Shown: positions 29,473 to 41,470 of the stretch, piece after piece
Position numbering within the stretch: position 1 is the stretch's first letter
How the letters are laid out: the number at the start of each line of letters is the position of its first letter
Assembly: GCA_031272765.1 (NCBI GenBank)
Contig: JAISTD010000108.1
Coordinates: 1 to 44,932 of the forward strand
Reading direction: 5' to 3'
Length of the DNA: 44,932 nt
From: Candidatus Methanovirga australis
Lineage (GTDB): Archaea; Methanobacteriota; Methanobacteria; Methanobacteriales; Methanobacteriaceae
Program-made: the position numbers and the translations under genes
Notes under the pieces: model-generated
Databases searched by the model: none
What the model saw: only the letters and a program-made list of their open reading frames with translations
Told to the model about the DNA's origin: nothing

Positions 29473-29833
29473 AAAATCAGCTCCATTAAATATGTTTTAT
29501 ATTTGGACTTTATTATTTATAGACACTTATTATTTTATAGGAATTATATAGATAATTTATTGTTATATTATTTATAATTTAATATACATATATTAAAATT
29601 ACAGAAAATTATTAGTATATTATCTGAATCTGTATATATATGAATATGATATAATAAAATATTATGCCTGATTTAAAAGATGTTATTATTTTATATAATA
29701 AAATAAAACAATTTATAATATAAATTACATATATTTAATAAATAATTTAAGAACTATTTAATTAGGATAGAAAAAATTTTATATTATGTAAAATGTAACT
29801 CAACTTATAATATAATAAATAATTGGTGAAATA

Positions 29834-30034
29834 ATGCAGAATGATGATTTTAAAGTTAACAGACAATTTTTAAGGTTCAGAGGAAAAGATGTGATAATAG
29901 GATTTAAAAATCGTGATGAAATTGAAGGCAAAATAACAGCTATTGATAATTTTTTAAACATATCTTTAGAAACTGCAGATCACACAATAGCCGTAAAAGG
30001 TGGAGAAATAACATTTATTTCAGTGAAAGATTAA
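29834..30034 (+). CDS. LSm/Sm-like archaeal RNA-binding protein
   Basis: FLRFRGKDVIIGFKNRDEIEGKITAIDNFLNISLETADHTIAVKGGEITFISV Sm fold pattern. Confidence 0.85.
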   Translation: MQNDDFKVNRQFLRFRGKDVIIGFKNRDEIEGKITAIDNFLNISLETADHTIAVKGGEITFISVKD

Positions 30035-30098
30035 TATAATCTCAATATATTTAATTAATCATAATGTTATCTGGTTTATAGATTAATAATAAGTTTAT

Positions 30099-31343
30099 TT
30101 AAGAGTTAAAAGGTGTTCCCTTAGTTAAATACTCTCTAAATTCATTTTCAGCTATTTTTTCAGCTTCTATTAATGTTAAACCGTGACTTTGAGCTAATTT
30201 TTTAATGTCTTCGTATTCTCTTCTTTGGGATATTATTTTATCTCCCATCATAGCTAATTTAAATCTAACAGTGCAAATATCAGATGTATTTAGATATTTT
30301 CCAACATCCACATTTATAGAAACTATTTTTCTTTTAACTAACCCTCTATGAGTTTGTTTAACTCTTATTCCTAAAGTTCCAGTTTCTTCATAAATAGCTA
30401 ATAAAAGATCATCAGTTTTCCCTGGAGAGGATATGACTTTAATTATGTGTCCTGGTCTATTTTTTTTCATTATAGTTGGAGTTATACTTACATCGGCTGC
30501 TCCAATCCCAATAAGTTTCTCAAAAAGATAACCTAATAACTCTCCATTCAAATGGTCTACATTTGTTTCTATTACATCAACATTTTCAAAGTCTATGTTA
30601 GAATAACCTTCTATAATTCTTAAAACATTTGGAAATCCTAAATCTTTAGATCCTGAACCATAGCCTATATTCTTCACATTCATAATGGGTTGAAATGGTT
30701 GAAACTCATTGCATAATTCAGCATAAATAGCTGAACCAGTTGGTGTGGTTAATTCTTCTTTAACTGGTCCACCAAAACATTCTAAGCCTTTTAAAATATC
30801 TATTGTTGCTGGTGCAGGAATTGGTATTCTACCGTGGGAAGAGTTTATGGTTCCTCCTCCAAGTGCAAGAGGAAGCCCAATTACTTTTCCATTGTTAAAT
30901 CCAAGTTGATAATATAGAAAAACAGAACCAAATACATCAATTATTCCATCTATGGCTCCAACTTCATGAAAATGGATAGTATCTAAAGATTTTCCGTGTA
31001 CATTTGATTCACTAATAGCTATTCTCTTAAAAATATTCTTAGATGTTTCAATCATCTCATTTCTAATTAAATCATCTTTTTCTAAGTTATCAATTTTGTT
31101 AATTAACTCTCTATAAGATATTACCTTGTTTTTACTGGTGCTTTCTTCTGTGAGGTCAACATAAGTCGTTTCAATACCATAAGAATTAAATTTTTTAATC
31201 TTAAAATCAACATTTCCAAAATGAGAGATTAGATGACTTACAATATGATTTAATTCATTTTCATTAGCCCCTAAGTCAATCAAAGCCCCTAAAATCATAT
31301 TCCCTGATATTCCTGCACTTTGAGGATCAAATATAACTGTCAT
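30099..31343 (-). CDS. larC: LarC family nickel pincer cofactor biosynthesis protein
   Basis: MTVIFDPQSAGISGNMILGALIDLGA, HFHEVGAIDGIIDVFGS, GGTINSSHGRIPIPAPATIDILKG; start refined from ORF start 31400. Confidence 0.9.
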   Translation of the reverse strand: MTVIFDPQSAGISGNMILGALIDLGANENELNHIVSHLISHFGNVDFKIKKFNSYGIETTYVDLTEESTSKNKVISYRELINKIDNLEKDDLIRNEMIETSKNIFKRIAISESNVHGKSLDTIHFHEVGAIDGIIDVFGSVFLYYQLGFNNGKVIGLPLALGGGTINSSHGRIPIPAPATIDILKGLECFGGPVKEELTTPTGSAIYAELCNEFQPFQPIMNVKNIGYGSGSKDLGFPNVLRIIEGYSNIDFENVDVIETNVDHLNGELLGYLFEKLIGIGAADVSITPTIMKKNRPGHIIKVISSPGKTDDLLLAIYEETGTLGIRVKQTHRGLVKRKIVSINVDVGKYLNTSDICTVRFKLAMMGDKIISQRREYEDIKKLAQSHGLTLIEAEKIAENEFREYLTKGTPFNS

Positions 31344-31422
31344 TTTTTCCACTCTTTTAAACTGTTCAACTAAAGTATGTTCTAAGCTAATAGGAAACAA
31401 AACCCATAAAATTTACTTAAAA

Positions 31423-33144
31423 TTACATAAATTCAGGTGATTCTACACCTAAAATATTTAAAGCATTTTTAATCGTTATTTTTGTTTTGTCGACAAGTAA
31501 TAATCTTGCTAATTCATTTTCATCACCTATAACTTTCTTTGATTTGTAAAACTTGTTAAATGCTGTAGCAAGATCTTGAGCATAATGGGCGATTAAATGA
31601 ACTCGAAGAACTTTAACTGACTCTTCAATAACAAGAGGAAATTTAGCGAGTAATCTTATTAATTCAATCTCAGATTTGTCTAAATTCCAATTATTGATTT
31701 CATCTATTGAAACATTTAAATTTCCATTATTATACCTATTTGATTTGTTAAGTAGTTTACATGCACGTGCATGAGCATATTGGATTGAAACACAACCTTT
31801 TTCAAAATTCAATGCATCATCCCATTTAAATGTAATGTGCTTTTCTGGTGAAAGTTTAGCGATATAATATCTAATAGCTCCTATCCCTATTATTTGAGAT
31901 ATTTTATCAATATTTTTAGAATTTAATTCAGGTCTTCGTTGTTTTAACTCTTTATAAGAACGTTTAATTGCTTCATCAATCAAATCATCAGATGAAATGA
32001 ATACTCCTCTTCGTGTTGACATTGATCCTTCAGGTAAAGTTATAAATTCATAAAATATAACTTCTGGAACTTTTTCACCTAAAATTTCTAATGCGATACC
32101 AAGTTGTTTGGAAACTAGTTTATGATCTGAACCAAGAATATCTATAACTAAGTTTCCAAGTTTAAATTTTTTAATATGATAAGCCAAATCCCTTGTTGAA
32201 TAAAGTGAAGTTCCATCAGAACGTTTTAAAACAAGTTCTTTATCTATTCCAAAATCTTCAAGATCCAAATATAAAGCTTCATTTTCTTTTGTATGACCTG
32301 AATCAATTAAAAAGTTAATAACATTCCCTACCTCACCATTACGAACAAACTGTCCTTCCCATACAAATTCATCGTGATAGATATTTAATTTTAGTAATGT
32401 CTCTTTTACACCTTTTAAGCAATAGTTAACATATTTTTCAAACAAATTATTCAAACTAAGATCCTTTCCAGACTCATATTCTTTAATGAGCATGTCCACC
32501 TTATTTTTAATAGCTGGGTTCTTATTTAATTCTTGGTTGACTTGGAAGTATAGGTCTCCAATTTGATGATCAGTTTTCAGAGAATTTTCCTCATCAATTT
32601 TTAAATTAAGTTCTTTAACACCAAAAATAATCATGGCAATTTGTCTACCCATATCATTAACATAATATTGAGTTACAACATCGTTTCCAGCTGTCTTAAG
32701 GAGACGACTTAAACAATCCCCTATTATTCCATTTCTAATGTGACCTATATGAAGTGGACCATTAGGATTAGCAGATGTATGCTCTAAAATAACTTTAAAA
32801 TCTTTGGATTTGAGGCTTCCATAATTTTCATCAATCTCAGCTAAAAAATCTTTAGAGAGTTTATCATAGTCAATGAAGAAATTTATATAGGGTCCTTTTG
32901 CTTCAATTTTTTTAAAATATTCACTATAATCTAATTTTCTAACAATTATTTGTGATATTTCAACTGGAGATTTTTTTAGTTTTTTAGCCAATTCAAAGGA
33001 TATTGTTGAAGCTAAATCTCCCATATCAGAATTAGGTGGGAATTCAAGTTTTATTTCCTCTGGAATTTCTAATTTTAGCTTTTTCAGACCCTTTTTTAAT
33101 ATTTCTTTAGATTCTTCAATAATTTTATAGTACATAATTCCCAC
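31423..33144 (-). CDS. argS: Arginyl-tRNA synthetase
   Basis: EHTSANPNGPLHIGHIRNGIIGD, GSDHKLVSKQL, SMSTRRGVFI. Confidence 0.96.
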   Translation of the reverse strand: MGIMYYKIIEESKEILKKGLKKLKLEIPEEIKLEFPPNSDMGDLASTISFELAKKLKKSPVEISQIIVRKLDYSEYFKKIEAKGPYINFFIDYDKLSKDFLAEIDENYGSLKSKDFKVILEHTSANPNGPLHIGHIRNGIIGDCLSRLLKTAGNDVVTQYYVNDMGRQIAMIIFGVKELNLKIDEENSLKTDHQIGDLYFQVNQELNKNPAIKNKVDMLIKEYESGKDLSLNNLFEKYVNYCLKGVKETLLKLNIYHDEFVWEGQFVRNGEVGNVINFLIDSGHTKENEALYLDLEDFGIDKELVLKRSDGTSLYSTRDLAYHIKKFKLGNLVIDILGSDHKLVSKQLGIALEILGEKVPEVIFYEFITLPEGSMSTRRGVFISSDDLIDEAIKRSYKELKQRRPELNSKNIDKISQIIGIGAIRYYIAKLSPEKHITFKWDDALNFEKGCVSIQYAHARACKLLNKSNRYNNGNLNVSIDEINNWNLDKSEIELIRLLAKFPLVIEESVKVLRVHLIAHYAQDLATAFNKFYKSKKVIGDENELARLLLVDKTKITIKNALNILGVESPEFM

Positions 33145-33196
33145 TTAATACTTTTCTATCCATCTAATAGTTTTCCACTTTAGTTTAAACCTAAAC

Positions 33197-33229
33197 ACTA
33201 TCCTTTATTCTATTTCCATAAAGGATAGT
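33197..33229. promoter_or_regulatory. Perfect 11-bp inverted repeat upstream of argS
   Basis: ACTATCCTTTA-ttctatttcca-TAAAGGATAGT. Confidence 0.6.
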
Positions 33230-33310
33230 TATGACAACTACTTAATACCTATTTTCTAAAATTAGTACTCACATTTAGGTTTATACTGACAAGTATTATT
33301 AATGTTATTA

Positions 33311-33769
33311 TTAGTATTCTCCATTAATACCAAGTAATTGATACCAAAAACCTTTAAGATAAATTGTTATATAACCAATTTTAGGAATTATAAATGGATG
33401 ACCTCCAATAGTTATAACTCTTGCAACAATCTGATCTGGCTTAACAGGGTAAGGATCTTTAACTGGATTATGATCTCCCTTTATAGTAAATAGTTTAGTT
33501 CCATTAACCTCACTAACATTAATAACTCTATGGATAATTGGACCTGGGAACCATACACCATTATAGACAACTATGTCTCCTACTTTTACATCATTTGGAT
33601 CAAATTCATTGAAACCTAAAAAATTAGTCTTTTCAATTCCAACAATGTCGCCTCGGTATAAAACAGGTTCCATACTGCCTGAAACAACCACATTCAAATG
33701 TTGAGAAAGAAATAGACCAAAGATGATTATAAAGGCATAAATAATTATTTCTCGATTTTTAACATCCAT
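33311..33769 (-). CDS. Signal peptidase I (archaeal S26B type)
   Basis: VVVSGSMEPVLYRGDIVGI, IIHRVINV, IKGDHNP. Confidence 0.92.
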   Translation of the reverse strand: MDVKNREIIIYAFIIIFGLFLSQHLNVVVSGSMEPVLYRGDIVGIEKTNFLGFNEFDPNDVKVGDIVVYNGVWFPGPIIHRVINVSEVNGTKLFTIKGDHNPVKDPYPVKPDQIVARVITIGGHPFIIPKIGYITIYLKGFWYQLLGINGEY

Positions 33770-34141
33770 TTAAACACTCCACATAAATCCATCATTTAAT
33801 AAAACCATCATTTTTAAAAATAGATATCTTTTATATAAAAAATAAGTATATTATTTATAAATTTTATTTATAAATTTTTGAATATTTTAATAATAATTTA
33901 TATTAGTTTAATAATTATTAGAATATATATTAATTGAATATTATTATAATATTTATAGAATAATATAAAATATAATAAATTACTCACATTGTAAAATAAA
34001 TATTACATTGCAGCACAATGAGTTAAATATGATTATGAGCCACATTCAATTTTTAATACTAATTTTATAATAAATACCCAATAAAGACATGTTCTTATTA
34101 ATAAAACAAAGAGCATTGATAAAATAAAGGAAAAAAACTAT

Positions 34142-35494
34142 TTACTTAGTCTCCTTTCCAATGACTTCATCAAGTAAGTTCAAAAAATTGTCTTTTTCCT
34201 TAAATGGGATCATCGCACCAGCGGCGATATCATGACCTCCACCCTGACCACCAAAACTAACTGCAACATCTTGAAGAGCCGTGCTAAGGTTTACACCCTC
34301 TTCAACAATGCGTCTGGTTGTTCTTCCAGAAATCTTTATATCCTTATGGAATCTTGACATTCCAATAACAGGTTTACTACTGTCAAAAATACCAATAGAT
34401 AATCCAACACCAGCAATTGTCCCAAGAAGAGTTTTTATAATCTTATCCTCACTATACATATATTGTATATTCTCTAATTCAACAACACCTTCTCTTCTAA
34501 CCCAATCAAAACCTTTTATCAGTTGATTTCTATACTTGTTCTGTAAATTAACAGCTGCATGCAATGCTTTTTCCCTTTCACCAAGACACAAACTAATTCC
34601 TAAACCAAACTTTTTATTCTTACCACAGGCATCTAAGATACTACCAAAGTCCTCTAAGTTTCTAAGTTCAGGTGACTCTTTTGGAGTTGTAAAAACCTCA
34701 CCAAAAATTTTTGGATTAACATTAATAAGTTCATCTTTTAGAACATCCTGTTCTTCACCTTCAAGATCAGAGAATTTAACACCATAAGACAAACCTATCT
34801 TTTCTAAAAACATTATTGAAGCTTCTAAATCCCCAGTTAGCCCAGATAATCCTGGATTAAGAGTGTAAGCCATTGATTTATAAATTGGTTCGCTATTCTT
34901 AGAAGCTATTTTCAGATCATTATGAACTTCCAATCCAGCGAACTCCTTAGCCTCCTCTAAAATCAAAGAATTAACACCAATAAAACCATCATGAAATTGC
35001 ATATCAGCAAAAGCACCAACCAAAGCTAAATTAGCTAAATGCTTTTTATTCATTTCTCTAACAGCTAAGTAAGATGTTCCAGAACCACTTATCTCTTTAC
35101 TTCCCTCAATTCCAAAGATGTGAGGATTAACATGAACCACATTCTCCTTAGCTTCACCTTCACCAGGAATATGATGGTCCAATATTATAACATCAGATTT
35201 AAAATTATTTATATCATTTAAAAAAACACTACCCATATCACAGAAAACAAATAATTTATATCTCTCACTTCTAAATTGAATGACATTTTCATCTTTAAGT
35301 CTTGGAAGAATAGTCACATGAAACTTTCCATCTTCTTCATTAATGGCATTAGCTATTATTCCTGCCGCAGATAATCCATCAGCATCGTTGTGAGATACAA
35401 TTCTTATAATATTTCCTTGAGATATATGCTTTTTTAATATGGCACAGGCTTCATCCGCCCTATTTAACAAGGAGTGCTGCTTCTTTTGGGTCAT
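34142..35494 (-). CDS. DHH-family RecJ-like single-strand exonuclease
   Basis: [37 protein letters not shown]. Confidence 0.92.
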   Translation of the reverse strand: MTQKKQHSLLNRADEACAILKKHISQGNIIRIVSHNDADGLSAAGIIANAINEEDGKFHVTILPRLKDENVIQFRSERYKLFVFCDMGSVFLNDINNFKSDVIILDHHIPGEGEAKENVVHVNPHIFGIEGSKEISGSGTSYLAVREMNKKHLANLALVGAFADMQFHDGFIGVNSLILEEAKEFAGLEVHNDLKIASKNSEPIYKSMAYTLNPGLSGLTGDLEASIMFLEKIGLSYGVKFSDLEGEEQDVLKDELINVNPKIFGEVFTTPKESPELRNLEDFGSILDACGKNKKFGLGISLCLGEREKALHAAVNLQNKYRNQLIKGFDWVRREGVVELENIQYMYSEDKIIKTLLGTIAGVGLSIGIFDSSKPVIGMSRFHKDIKISGRTTRRIVEEGVNLSTALQDVAVSFGGQGGGHDIAAGAMIPFKEKDNFLNLLDEVIGKETK

Positions 35495-35858
35495 ATCTCC
35501 ATCCTTCAGGTAATTTTCCTTCTTTAGAATAGTATTTACCTAATCTACGAATTCTAAATTCAATGATATTTAATCCTCTTTTACCATGTAAATCCTTAGG
35601 ATTTTCTTTAATATGATCCCTAATATTAACAGCTCGCCTAATCAAGTTCATTATATCTTCAGGATAATCTCCTGCTTGGTCATTTCTTTTTAGAATAGCT
35701 GTGATTTTTTCTCCAACAATATTCTTAACACTTGGAATTCCATAAGTATCTCTTAAAATAATCCCTATTTCACTTGCAGTTCTCCCTTCACGGTTAAATT
35801 TTAAAATTAATTCTTCAATTTCTTCATCTGAATACATTACCCATTCTGGTCTTGACAT
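35460..35858 (-). CDS. rps15: 30S ribosomal protein S15
   Basis: [57 protein letters not shown]. Confidence 0.96.
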   Translation of the reverse strand: MSRPEWVMYSDEEIEELILKFNREGRTASEIGIILRDTYGIPSVKNIVGEKITAILKRNDQAGDYPEDIMNLIRRAVNIRDHIKENPKDLHGKRGLNIIEFRIRRLGKYYSKEGKLPEGWRYDPKEAALLVK

Positions 35859-36090
35859 GATTTATCCTCCATATATTATATTCTTTAAAAAATTAAATTC
35901 TACAAAAAATTTATAAAATAAATAAAATTTATTAATAAAAAAACTTTGTAAAATACCTAAACTTAGTAATAAAAATAACAAAAATTAAATATTCAACTAT
36001 TAAATAGCTGATTAATTTTATTATTATATGGATTCCTTATTTAATAGCTGTTTAGAATATTAAATAGAAATCTATCAAATACAAAGCAAA

Positions 36091-36648
36091 TTAATCAGTT
36101 GAATTCTCTTTATACCAATTAATAAATATTTCTAAGGAATTTCTTCTATGAGAAAACTGATTTTTCTCCTCAATAGAAAGTTCAGCGAAAGTTTTGTCTT
36201 TTTCCTCAACATAAAACAAGGGATCAAAAGCAAAGCCTTTATTTCCTTTTTCTTGAAAAGCTATTTGACCTTTGACACGCCCTAAAAAAGTCTTGGGTTC
36301 GGTTTTGGGAGTGCAATATCCAATCACCGACCTGAATTCGGCGTATCTATCATCAATATCTTCCATTAATTTTAATATGCTTGAATTTCCAATAGTTTCT
36401 TGAACATAAGAGGAATATACTCCAGGAAACCCATTCAATGCTCTAATAAATAAACCAGCATCTTCAACAATTACGGGTTTTCTTAATTTTGAGGAAGCAT
36501 ATTTTGCTCCAGATATTGCCACATCCTCCAATTCTCCTTGGAGTTCAGGGTAACCTAAATCTATATGTTCAAGTTCAATATTAAAATTATGAAATATTTT
36601 TTTTGCTTCTTCTACTTTATGTTTGTTCCCAGTTATAAATGTTATCAT
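36091..36648 (-). CDS. XTP/dITP diphosphatase (RdgB/HAM1)
   Basis: [54 protein letters not shown]. Confidence 0.95.
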   Translation of the reverse strand: MITFITGNKHKVEEAKKIFHNFNIELEHIDLGYPELQGELEDVAISGAKYASSKLRKPVIVEDAGLFIRALNGFPGVYSSYVQETIGNSSILKLMEDIDDRYAEFRSVIGYCTPKTEPKTFLGRVKGQIAFQEKGNKGFAFDPLFYVEEKDKTFAELSIEEKNQFSHRRNSLEIFINWYKENSTD

Positions 36649-36910
36649 AACAAATTTTATTGATTCTTTAAATTTATATAATTTTTTATTAAATTATATT
36701 ATTATTTTAAAAAATAATTCTTTATTAAATTTTATTAATATATTATAAATTTAATTCATTGAAATTTATATATCAAACATATTTATTAAAAGTAATCATT
36801 AAATATTAAAGTAGTTATTGAAAAATTCAGTGATAAGATTAAAGTCGTCGAATAAAAAATTAATGAAAAAAATTAAATAAATGAAAAATTGATAAAAACT
36901 ATAAGATACT

Positions 36911-37744
36911 ATGAACTCTTATTTAGAAATATTAAGACCTGTTAATGGATTAATGACCATTATAGCACTTATATTAATAGGAATTATAGAAAAAAGTATT
37001 GATATGCCCTTATTAATAGGAATTTTAGCTGTTTTTTTGGCTACTGGAGGAGGCAATGTAATTAATGATTTCTATGATTACAAAATAGATCACATAAATA
37101 GACCAGAGCGTCCTATTCCTTCAGGTAAAATTTCTCTAAAAAATGCTAAAAATTATAGCTTATCATTGTTTACCATAGCTATTGTCTTAGGAATTATAAT
37201 TTCTATTATGGTAAATAGCTATTTGCCCTGTATCTTAGTGATATTGAATTGTGTGGTAATGTATTATTATGGTTACAGTCTTAAAAGAATACTTTTAATT
37301 GGAAATATAAGTGTTGCCTATTTAACTGGGTCTTGTTTTATATTTGGAGGTTTGATTCTTGGAAAGATATACATTCCATTGTTCTTATCTTTCTTTGCAT
37401 TTATGATGACTTTATCAAGAGAGATTGTTAAAGATATGGAGGATATAGAAGGAGATAAATTGGAAAACGCTAATACATTTCCCATCAAATATGGATTAAA
37501 AAATTCGAGTATTCTAACTTTAATATCTATACTTGTTCCTACATTTATCAGTCCTACTCTTTATTTTATTAAAATTTTCAATATTTATTATCTTATTGTG
37601 CTTTCAATAGCTATTATATTGTTTCTTGTTTCTGCCTATAAAATAATGATTAATCAAGATAAGAATACTTCACATGAAGTTTCTAAGTTGATTAAAATAG
37701 GAATGTTCATTAGCTTTATTGCTTTTGCGATTGGTTCTATATAA
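36911..37744 (+). CDS. UbiA family prenyltransferase, probable digeranylgeranylglyceryl phosphate synthase
   Basis: NVINDFYDYKIDHINRPERPIPSGKIS; SREIVKDMEDIEGDKLENANTFPI. Confidence 0.9.
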   Translation: MNSYLEILRPVNGLMTIIALILIGIIEKSIDMPLLIGILAVFLATGGGNVINDFYDYKIDHINRPERPIPSGKISLKNAKNYSLSLFTIAIVLGIIISIMVNSYLPCILVILNCVVMYYYGYSLKRILLIGNISVAYLTGSCFIFGGLILGKIYIPLFLSFFAFMMTLSREIVKDMEDIEGDKLENANTFPIKYGLKNSSILTLISILVPTFISPTLYFIKIFNIYYLIVLSIAIILFLVSAYKIMINQDKNTSHEVSKLIKIGMFISFIAFAIGSI

Positions 37745-37767
37745 ATATGTTATATTTTCTAACTTTA

Positions 37768-38766
37768 TTAACCTAAAAGCCATTTTAAATTTAAGATATT
37801 ATGTTTATTCATATATGCAGCTATTTTTACGGGAAATTTAGTGAAAATAAACCTGTTAATAGCTGCTTTCCACATATAACTTTTAGGCATTACTTTATAC
37901 TTAATTTCATGATCTGCAAACGGAGAAAGATTTTTGTACTTAAAAAACAGATCTACATATGGGTGCTTACAATTTAATTCCCAAGGTCTTCTCCAAGGAG
38001 AAGTAATAAAATGAATACACACAGGATTTGTATGTGCTTCGTTATAGTCCTTCTCAACAAACACATGATCTTTCAGCCTGAAAATCCCCATAAATCTTTT
38101 ATAAGCTAAAACAGACACATGGGTTAGAACATTGTTTTTTGGTTCTAAAACTTTTATATTGTTTTTAAGTGCATAATTAATTATGTGTTGGTCATATAAT
38201 AACTCTTTGTTTGTTGTTTTATTAATAAAATCAATTATTTGATCTTGGATATTATCTTCTCTCCATTTTTCTAAGTTCATCAATAAAACTCCAGAGTTAA
38301 CATAAATATCATTAGGATCCATATTTAATTCTTCTTTAAAGCCTGTTTGATTTATATCTATTACACCAGCAGCATAATAGCTACCAACATTTGTATTATA
38401 CAATTCAATTAAACTATTATTTGTGACTATATCTGAATCCATATACAAAATTTTATCAACATTTGGTAAAATTGAAGCGGCAAACATTCTATAGTAGTAA
38501 CTTGTGGATTTATCTGTTGCAGGTAATTTATCTTTAATATTTTCTAACTTTTTTTCAATTTCTGTATTAGGTATTATATGTAATTTTGTTTTCTCGTAGG
38601 TGGTCTCTAATGACCTGATCTTCTCAAGACTACTGTCAGTAATATTATTACTTAATATGTAAAAATTAATTTCATCAAAATCATCATAACTATTATTTAA
38701 AATCGAAGTCATCAGCACTGTTAACTGCATTGCATAATTTTCATCTGAAACCAACAAAAGATTCAT
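37768..38766 (-). CDS. Glycosyltransferase family 8 protein
   Basis: KILYMDSDIVTNNSLIELYN, YVNSGVLLMNLEKWRE, LLYDQHIINYAL. Confidence 0.92.
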   Translation of the reverse strand: MNLLLVSDENYAMQLTVLMTSILNNSYDDFDEINFYILSNNITDSSLEKIRSLETTYEKTKLHIIPNTEIEKKLENIKDKLPATDKSTSYYYRMFAASILPNVDKILYMDSDIVTNNSLIELYNTNVGSYYAAGVIDINQTGFKEELNMDPNDIYVNSGVLLMNLEKWREDNIQDQIIDFINKTTNKELLYDQHIINYALKNNIKVLEPKNNVLTHVSVLAYKRFMGIFRLKDHVFVEKDYNEAHTNPVCIHFITSPWRRPWELNCKHPYVDLFFKYKNLSPFADHEIKYKVMPKSYMWKAAINRFIFTKFPVKIAAYMNKHNILNLKWLLG

Positions 38767-38800
38767 AAATTTACTCCTTAATTATCAAACAACCATATTT

Positions 38801-39574
38801 TTAAACTATCCAATCTTTAATATCTGTTCTTACACTTAAATTTGCAGTTAATGGAGTAATAGTCACTTTTTTTTCGACCAGTGTAGTGTATCTATCTGTT
38901 CCTGATTTTTTTGCAATGTCTTCAAATGTTCCATCTTTCCAGATATATGTTTCTTCCTCTAATTGCTCAACATTAGGATGATACAATTGTTTACCTAATC
39001 TGGTAACAACTATTTCATCATCAATAGGATTTGCTGGAATGTTAATATTAAAAACATCCACTCCTTCAGGCATTCCTTTCTCTAAGACATTTTTAGCTAT
39101 TTTATTTACTATATTCTTAGCAAAGCTAAAGTCAATGCCTTCACCTTTTTTAGAAAAGATGTTTACATTATCTGCGACTTCAATAGAAACACATAGACTT
39201 GGAATTCCATATGCTGCAGCTTCTAATGCAGCCCCAAGAGTACCTGAAGAAGTAATTCGTTCACAACCAAGATTAGGTCCAATATTAATTCCAGAAACCA
39301 CTAAATCAGGTTTTCCTCCTAATAATGAAAATCCAATTACAATACAATCTGCTGGTGTACCTAAAACAAAAAAAGCCTCTGAACCATCATCCAAATATGT
39401 TTTAGATGTTATTAAATGTTTAAAGTATGATAAACTATGACTTTTTCCTGATTGTTGTTCCAAAGGTGCAACAACAAATGCTTCCCCTAAATCTTCCACA
39501 GCTTTTTTACTGGATAGAATACCTTGACTGTGTATACTATCATCGTTTACAAGTAAAATCTTCTTATTGACCAT
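38801..39574 (-). CDS. surE: SurE-like 5'-nucleotidase (copy 2, NDDS variant)
   Basis: ILLVNDDSIHSQGILSSKKAV, VVAPLEQQSGKSHSLSY, SGINIGPNLG. Confidence 0.9.
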   Translation of the reverse strand: MVNKKILLVNDDSIHSQGILSSKKAVEDLGEAFVVAPLEQQSGKSHSLSYFKHLITSKTYLDDGSEAFFVLGTPADCIVIGFSLLGGKPDLVVSGINIGPNLGCERITSSGTLGAALEAAAYGIPSLCVSIEVADNVNIFSKKGEGIDFSFAKNIVNKIAKNVLEKGMPEGVDVFNINIPANPIDDEIVVTRLGKQLYHPNVEQLEEETYIWKDGTFEDIAKKSGTDRYTTLVEKKVTITPLTANLSVRTDIKDWIV

Positions 39575-39795
39575 TTACATCCCTATTTCTAATATAACCT
39601 ATACATCATCCTATTTTATAATTATTATCATAATTATATTGATAACATTAAAATTTAATCTAATATCTAATAATTGTTATATAAGTATTTAACTATAATA
39701 TTTAAATAATATAGAATATTGTTAATAAAATGATTTTGAACTTATTTCGAAAATCTGAACATTAATCATTATCTAATTTTCCATTATTTTAAATA

Positions 39796-41001
39796 TTATC
39801 CCTTTTTAAAATTATCCAAAGTTAATTGCTTCTTTTTTTTAACTTTAACTTCATTATTTAAATTATCATCCAAAGATATTTGACCATATTTTCCTCCTCC
39901 TCCTGGACTTATATGAATAGACTTATTTCTAAATGCTTCAATAGCTATTGCAACTCTTTCATCTATTTCATTAATACTTGAAAGTGGAATTTTAATCAGA
40001 ATATCTATTTCATTATTAAACTCTTTAATTAAAGTCTTCCAAATGTTTTGAACAGTTTTTGTTGTGACACCTCTATCATACACCATACTAATAATTTCAG
40101 CTAAAGGCATGAGATAAACATAAGGTGGACGATGATCAGGATGATGTGGATTATTCCAATCAGCAATCTCAGATATTCTAAAATCAACACCTTTTTTTAT
40201 TATTCCTCCACAATCACATTTCATCTTATTTTCCTTAGCAAAAATAGGATCCACCAACTGATAACATTTGCTACAAGCAGTCATATGATACTTACCTAAA
40301 TTAGCTATTAAGCCATAGTTAGCTTTAATGTCATTATTCTTTATTCCATTCTTAAGAGATGTGAAAGAAATATCTTCCATTTCAATTTGATTAAACTCTC
40401 TACCTAACCTATGTGGCCATGGAGAATGAGCATCAGAATTTGTTAAAAAAGGAATATTTTGAAGTTCTTTAACTCTGTCTGCCATATTACTATCTGCAGA
40501 AAGCCCTAACTCTAAAAAATCAGGTTTTCCATCGTAACAATCATAAACATGGTCGTGTGTTTTATACATTCCAGTCCAAGGTGTAAAAGCATGGGCAGGA
40601 CCAAACAAACATCCATAATCCTTTGCTAAATCTTTAATCTCACAACCATCCATTTCAACTCGTGGTCTACCATCAACATCTTTATTTTTAGAAGCCAATT
40701 TTTCAGATATTTCTCTTGCTATTTCAATATTTGGAAGAATAAATAAATGATGAATTCTATTTTTAGCCTCAACTTCAGCAGTTAAAATAAAATCACAGTC
40801 TTTTTTAGAATATATTCCATCTCCAGAGTAAATTGTACTCTCCTCAATCATATCCAACCATTTAAGATGAAATCCATCTCCTGTTCCCATTAATTGAAGT
40901 CCTTTTAATTTAGCTTGAGGAGCTATATTGTCTACAACCATATCTTTAGAACTTGCCATTGAAAAACAGCTATGAATATGCAAATCAGCATTTATCAACA
41001 T
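39796..41001 (-). CDS. PHP-domain protein, Endonuclease Q-like
   Basis: MLINADLHIHSCFSMASSKDM, LTNSDAHSPWPHRLGREF, zinc motif CSKC...CDCGG. Confidence 0.88.
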   Translation of the reverse strand: MLINADLHIHSCFSMASSKDMVVDNIAPQAKLKGLQLMGTGDGFHLKWLDMIEESTIYSGDGIYSKKDCDFILTAEVEAKNRIHHLFILPNIEIAREISEKLASKNKDVDGRPRVEMDGCEIKDLAKDYGCLFGPAHAFTPWTGMYKTHDHVYDCYDGKPDFLELGLSADSNMADRVKELQNIPFLTNSDAHSPWPHRLGREFNQIEMEDISFTSLKNGIKNNDIKANYGLIANLGKYHMTACSKCYQLVDPIFAKENKMKCDCGGIIKKGVDFRISEIADWNNPHHPDHRPPYVYLMPLAEIISMVYDRGVTTKTVQNIWKTLIKEFNNEIDILIKIPLSSINEIDERVAIAIEAFRNKSIHISPGGGGKYGQISLDDNLNNEVKVKKKKQLTLDNFKKG

Positions 41002-41340
41002 TATATTTCCTTTTAAGTTTATAGTATTATAGTTAATTATTCTTAAATTAATTATTATATATTAAAATATAAATTCATTTAATTCAGCATAATTTAATTC
41101 AGCTAAAATATTAATTCAATATAAATATTAATTCAATATATTTAACTAAATATATTATTTATAATAGTTTATAGATTTATTTTGTAATCTTATTACTATA
41201 TAATTAAATAGTAAGTTATAAAAAAGATGTTATAAAAAATAACTTACAATAGGATAATACCATTCTCAAATAAATATCAAATTGGTATAAAATAGACTTT
41301 TTACTTTAAAATTAGATATTTATAAGAACTTAAAAAACTT

Positions 41341-41470
41341 TTGTTTTCTAAGTTTCTCACTCTGTTCGAAACAACAAAAACTGAAGTTATCTAACTTACC
41401 TAAAAGGTAAGAAAATGGAAAATCAAAATTTTCTAACTTAACAAGTTAAGGTTCATCAAAAATTTTTATA
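41341..41470. repeat. Intergenic stem-loop repeat family B, variant copy (hairpin 41352-41372)
   Basis: CTAAGTTTCTCACTCTGTTCGAAAC; followed by CTTACC-taaaa-GGTAAG and CTTAAC-aa-GTTAAG. Confidence 0.85.
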
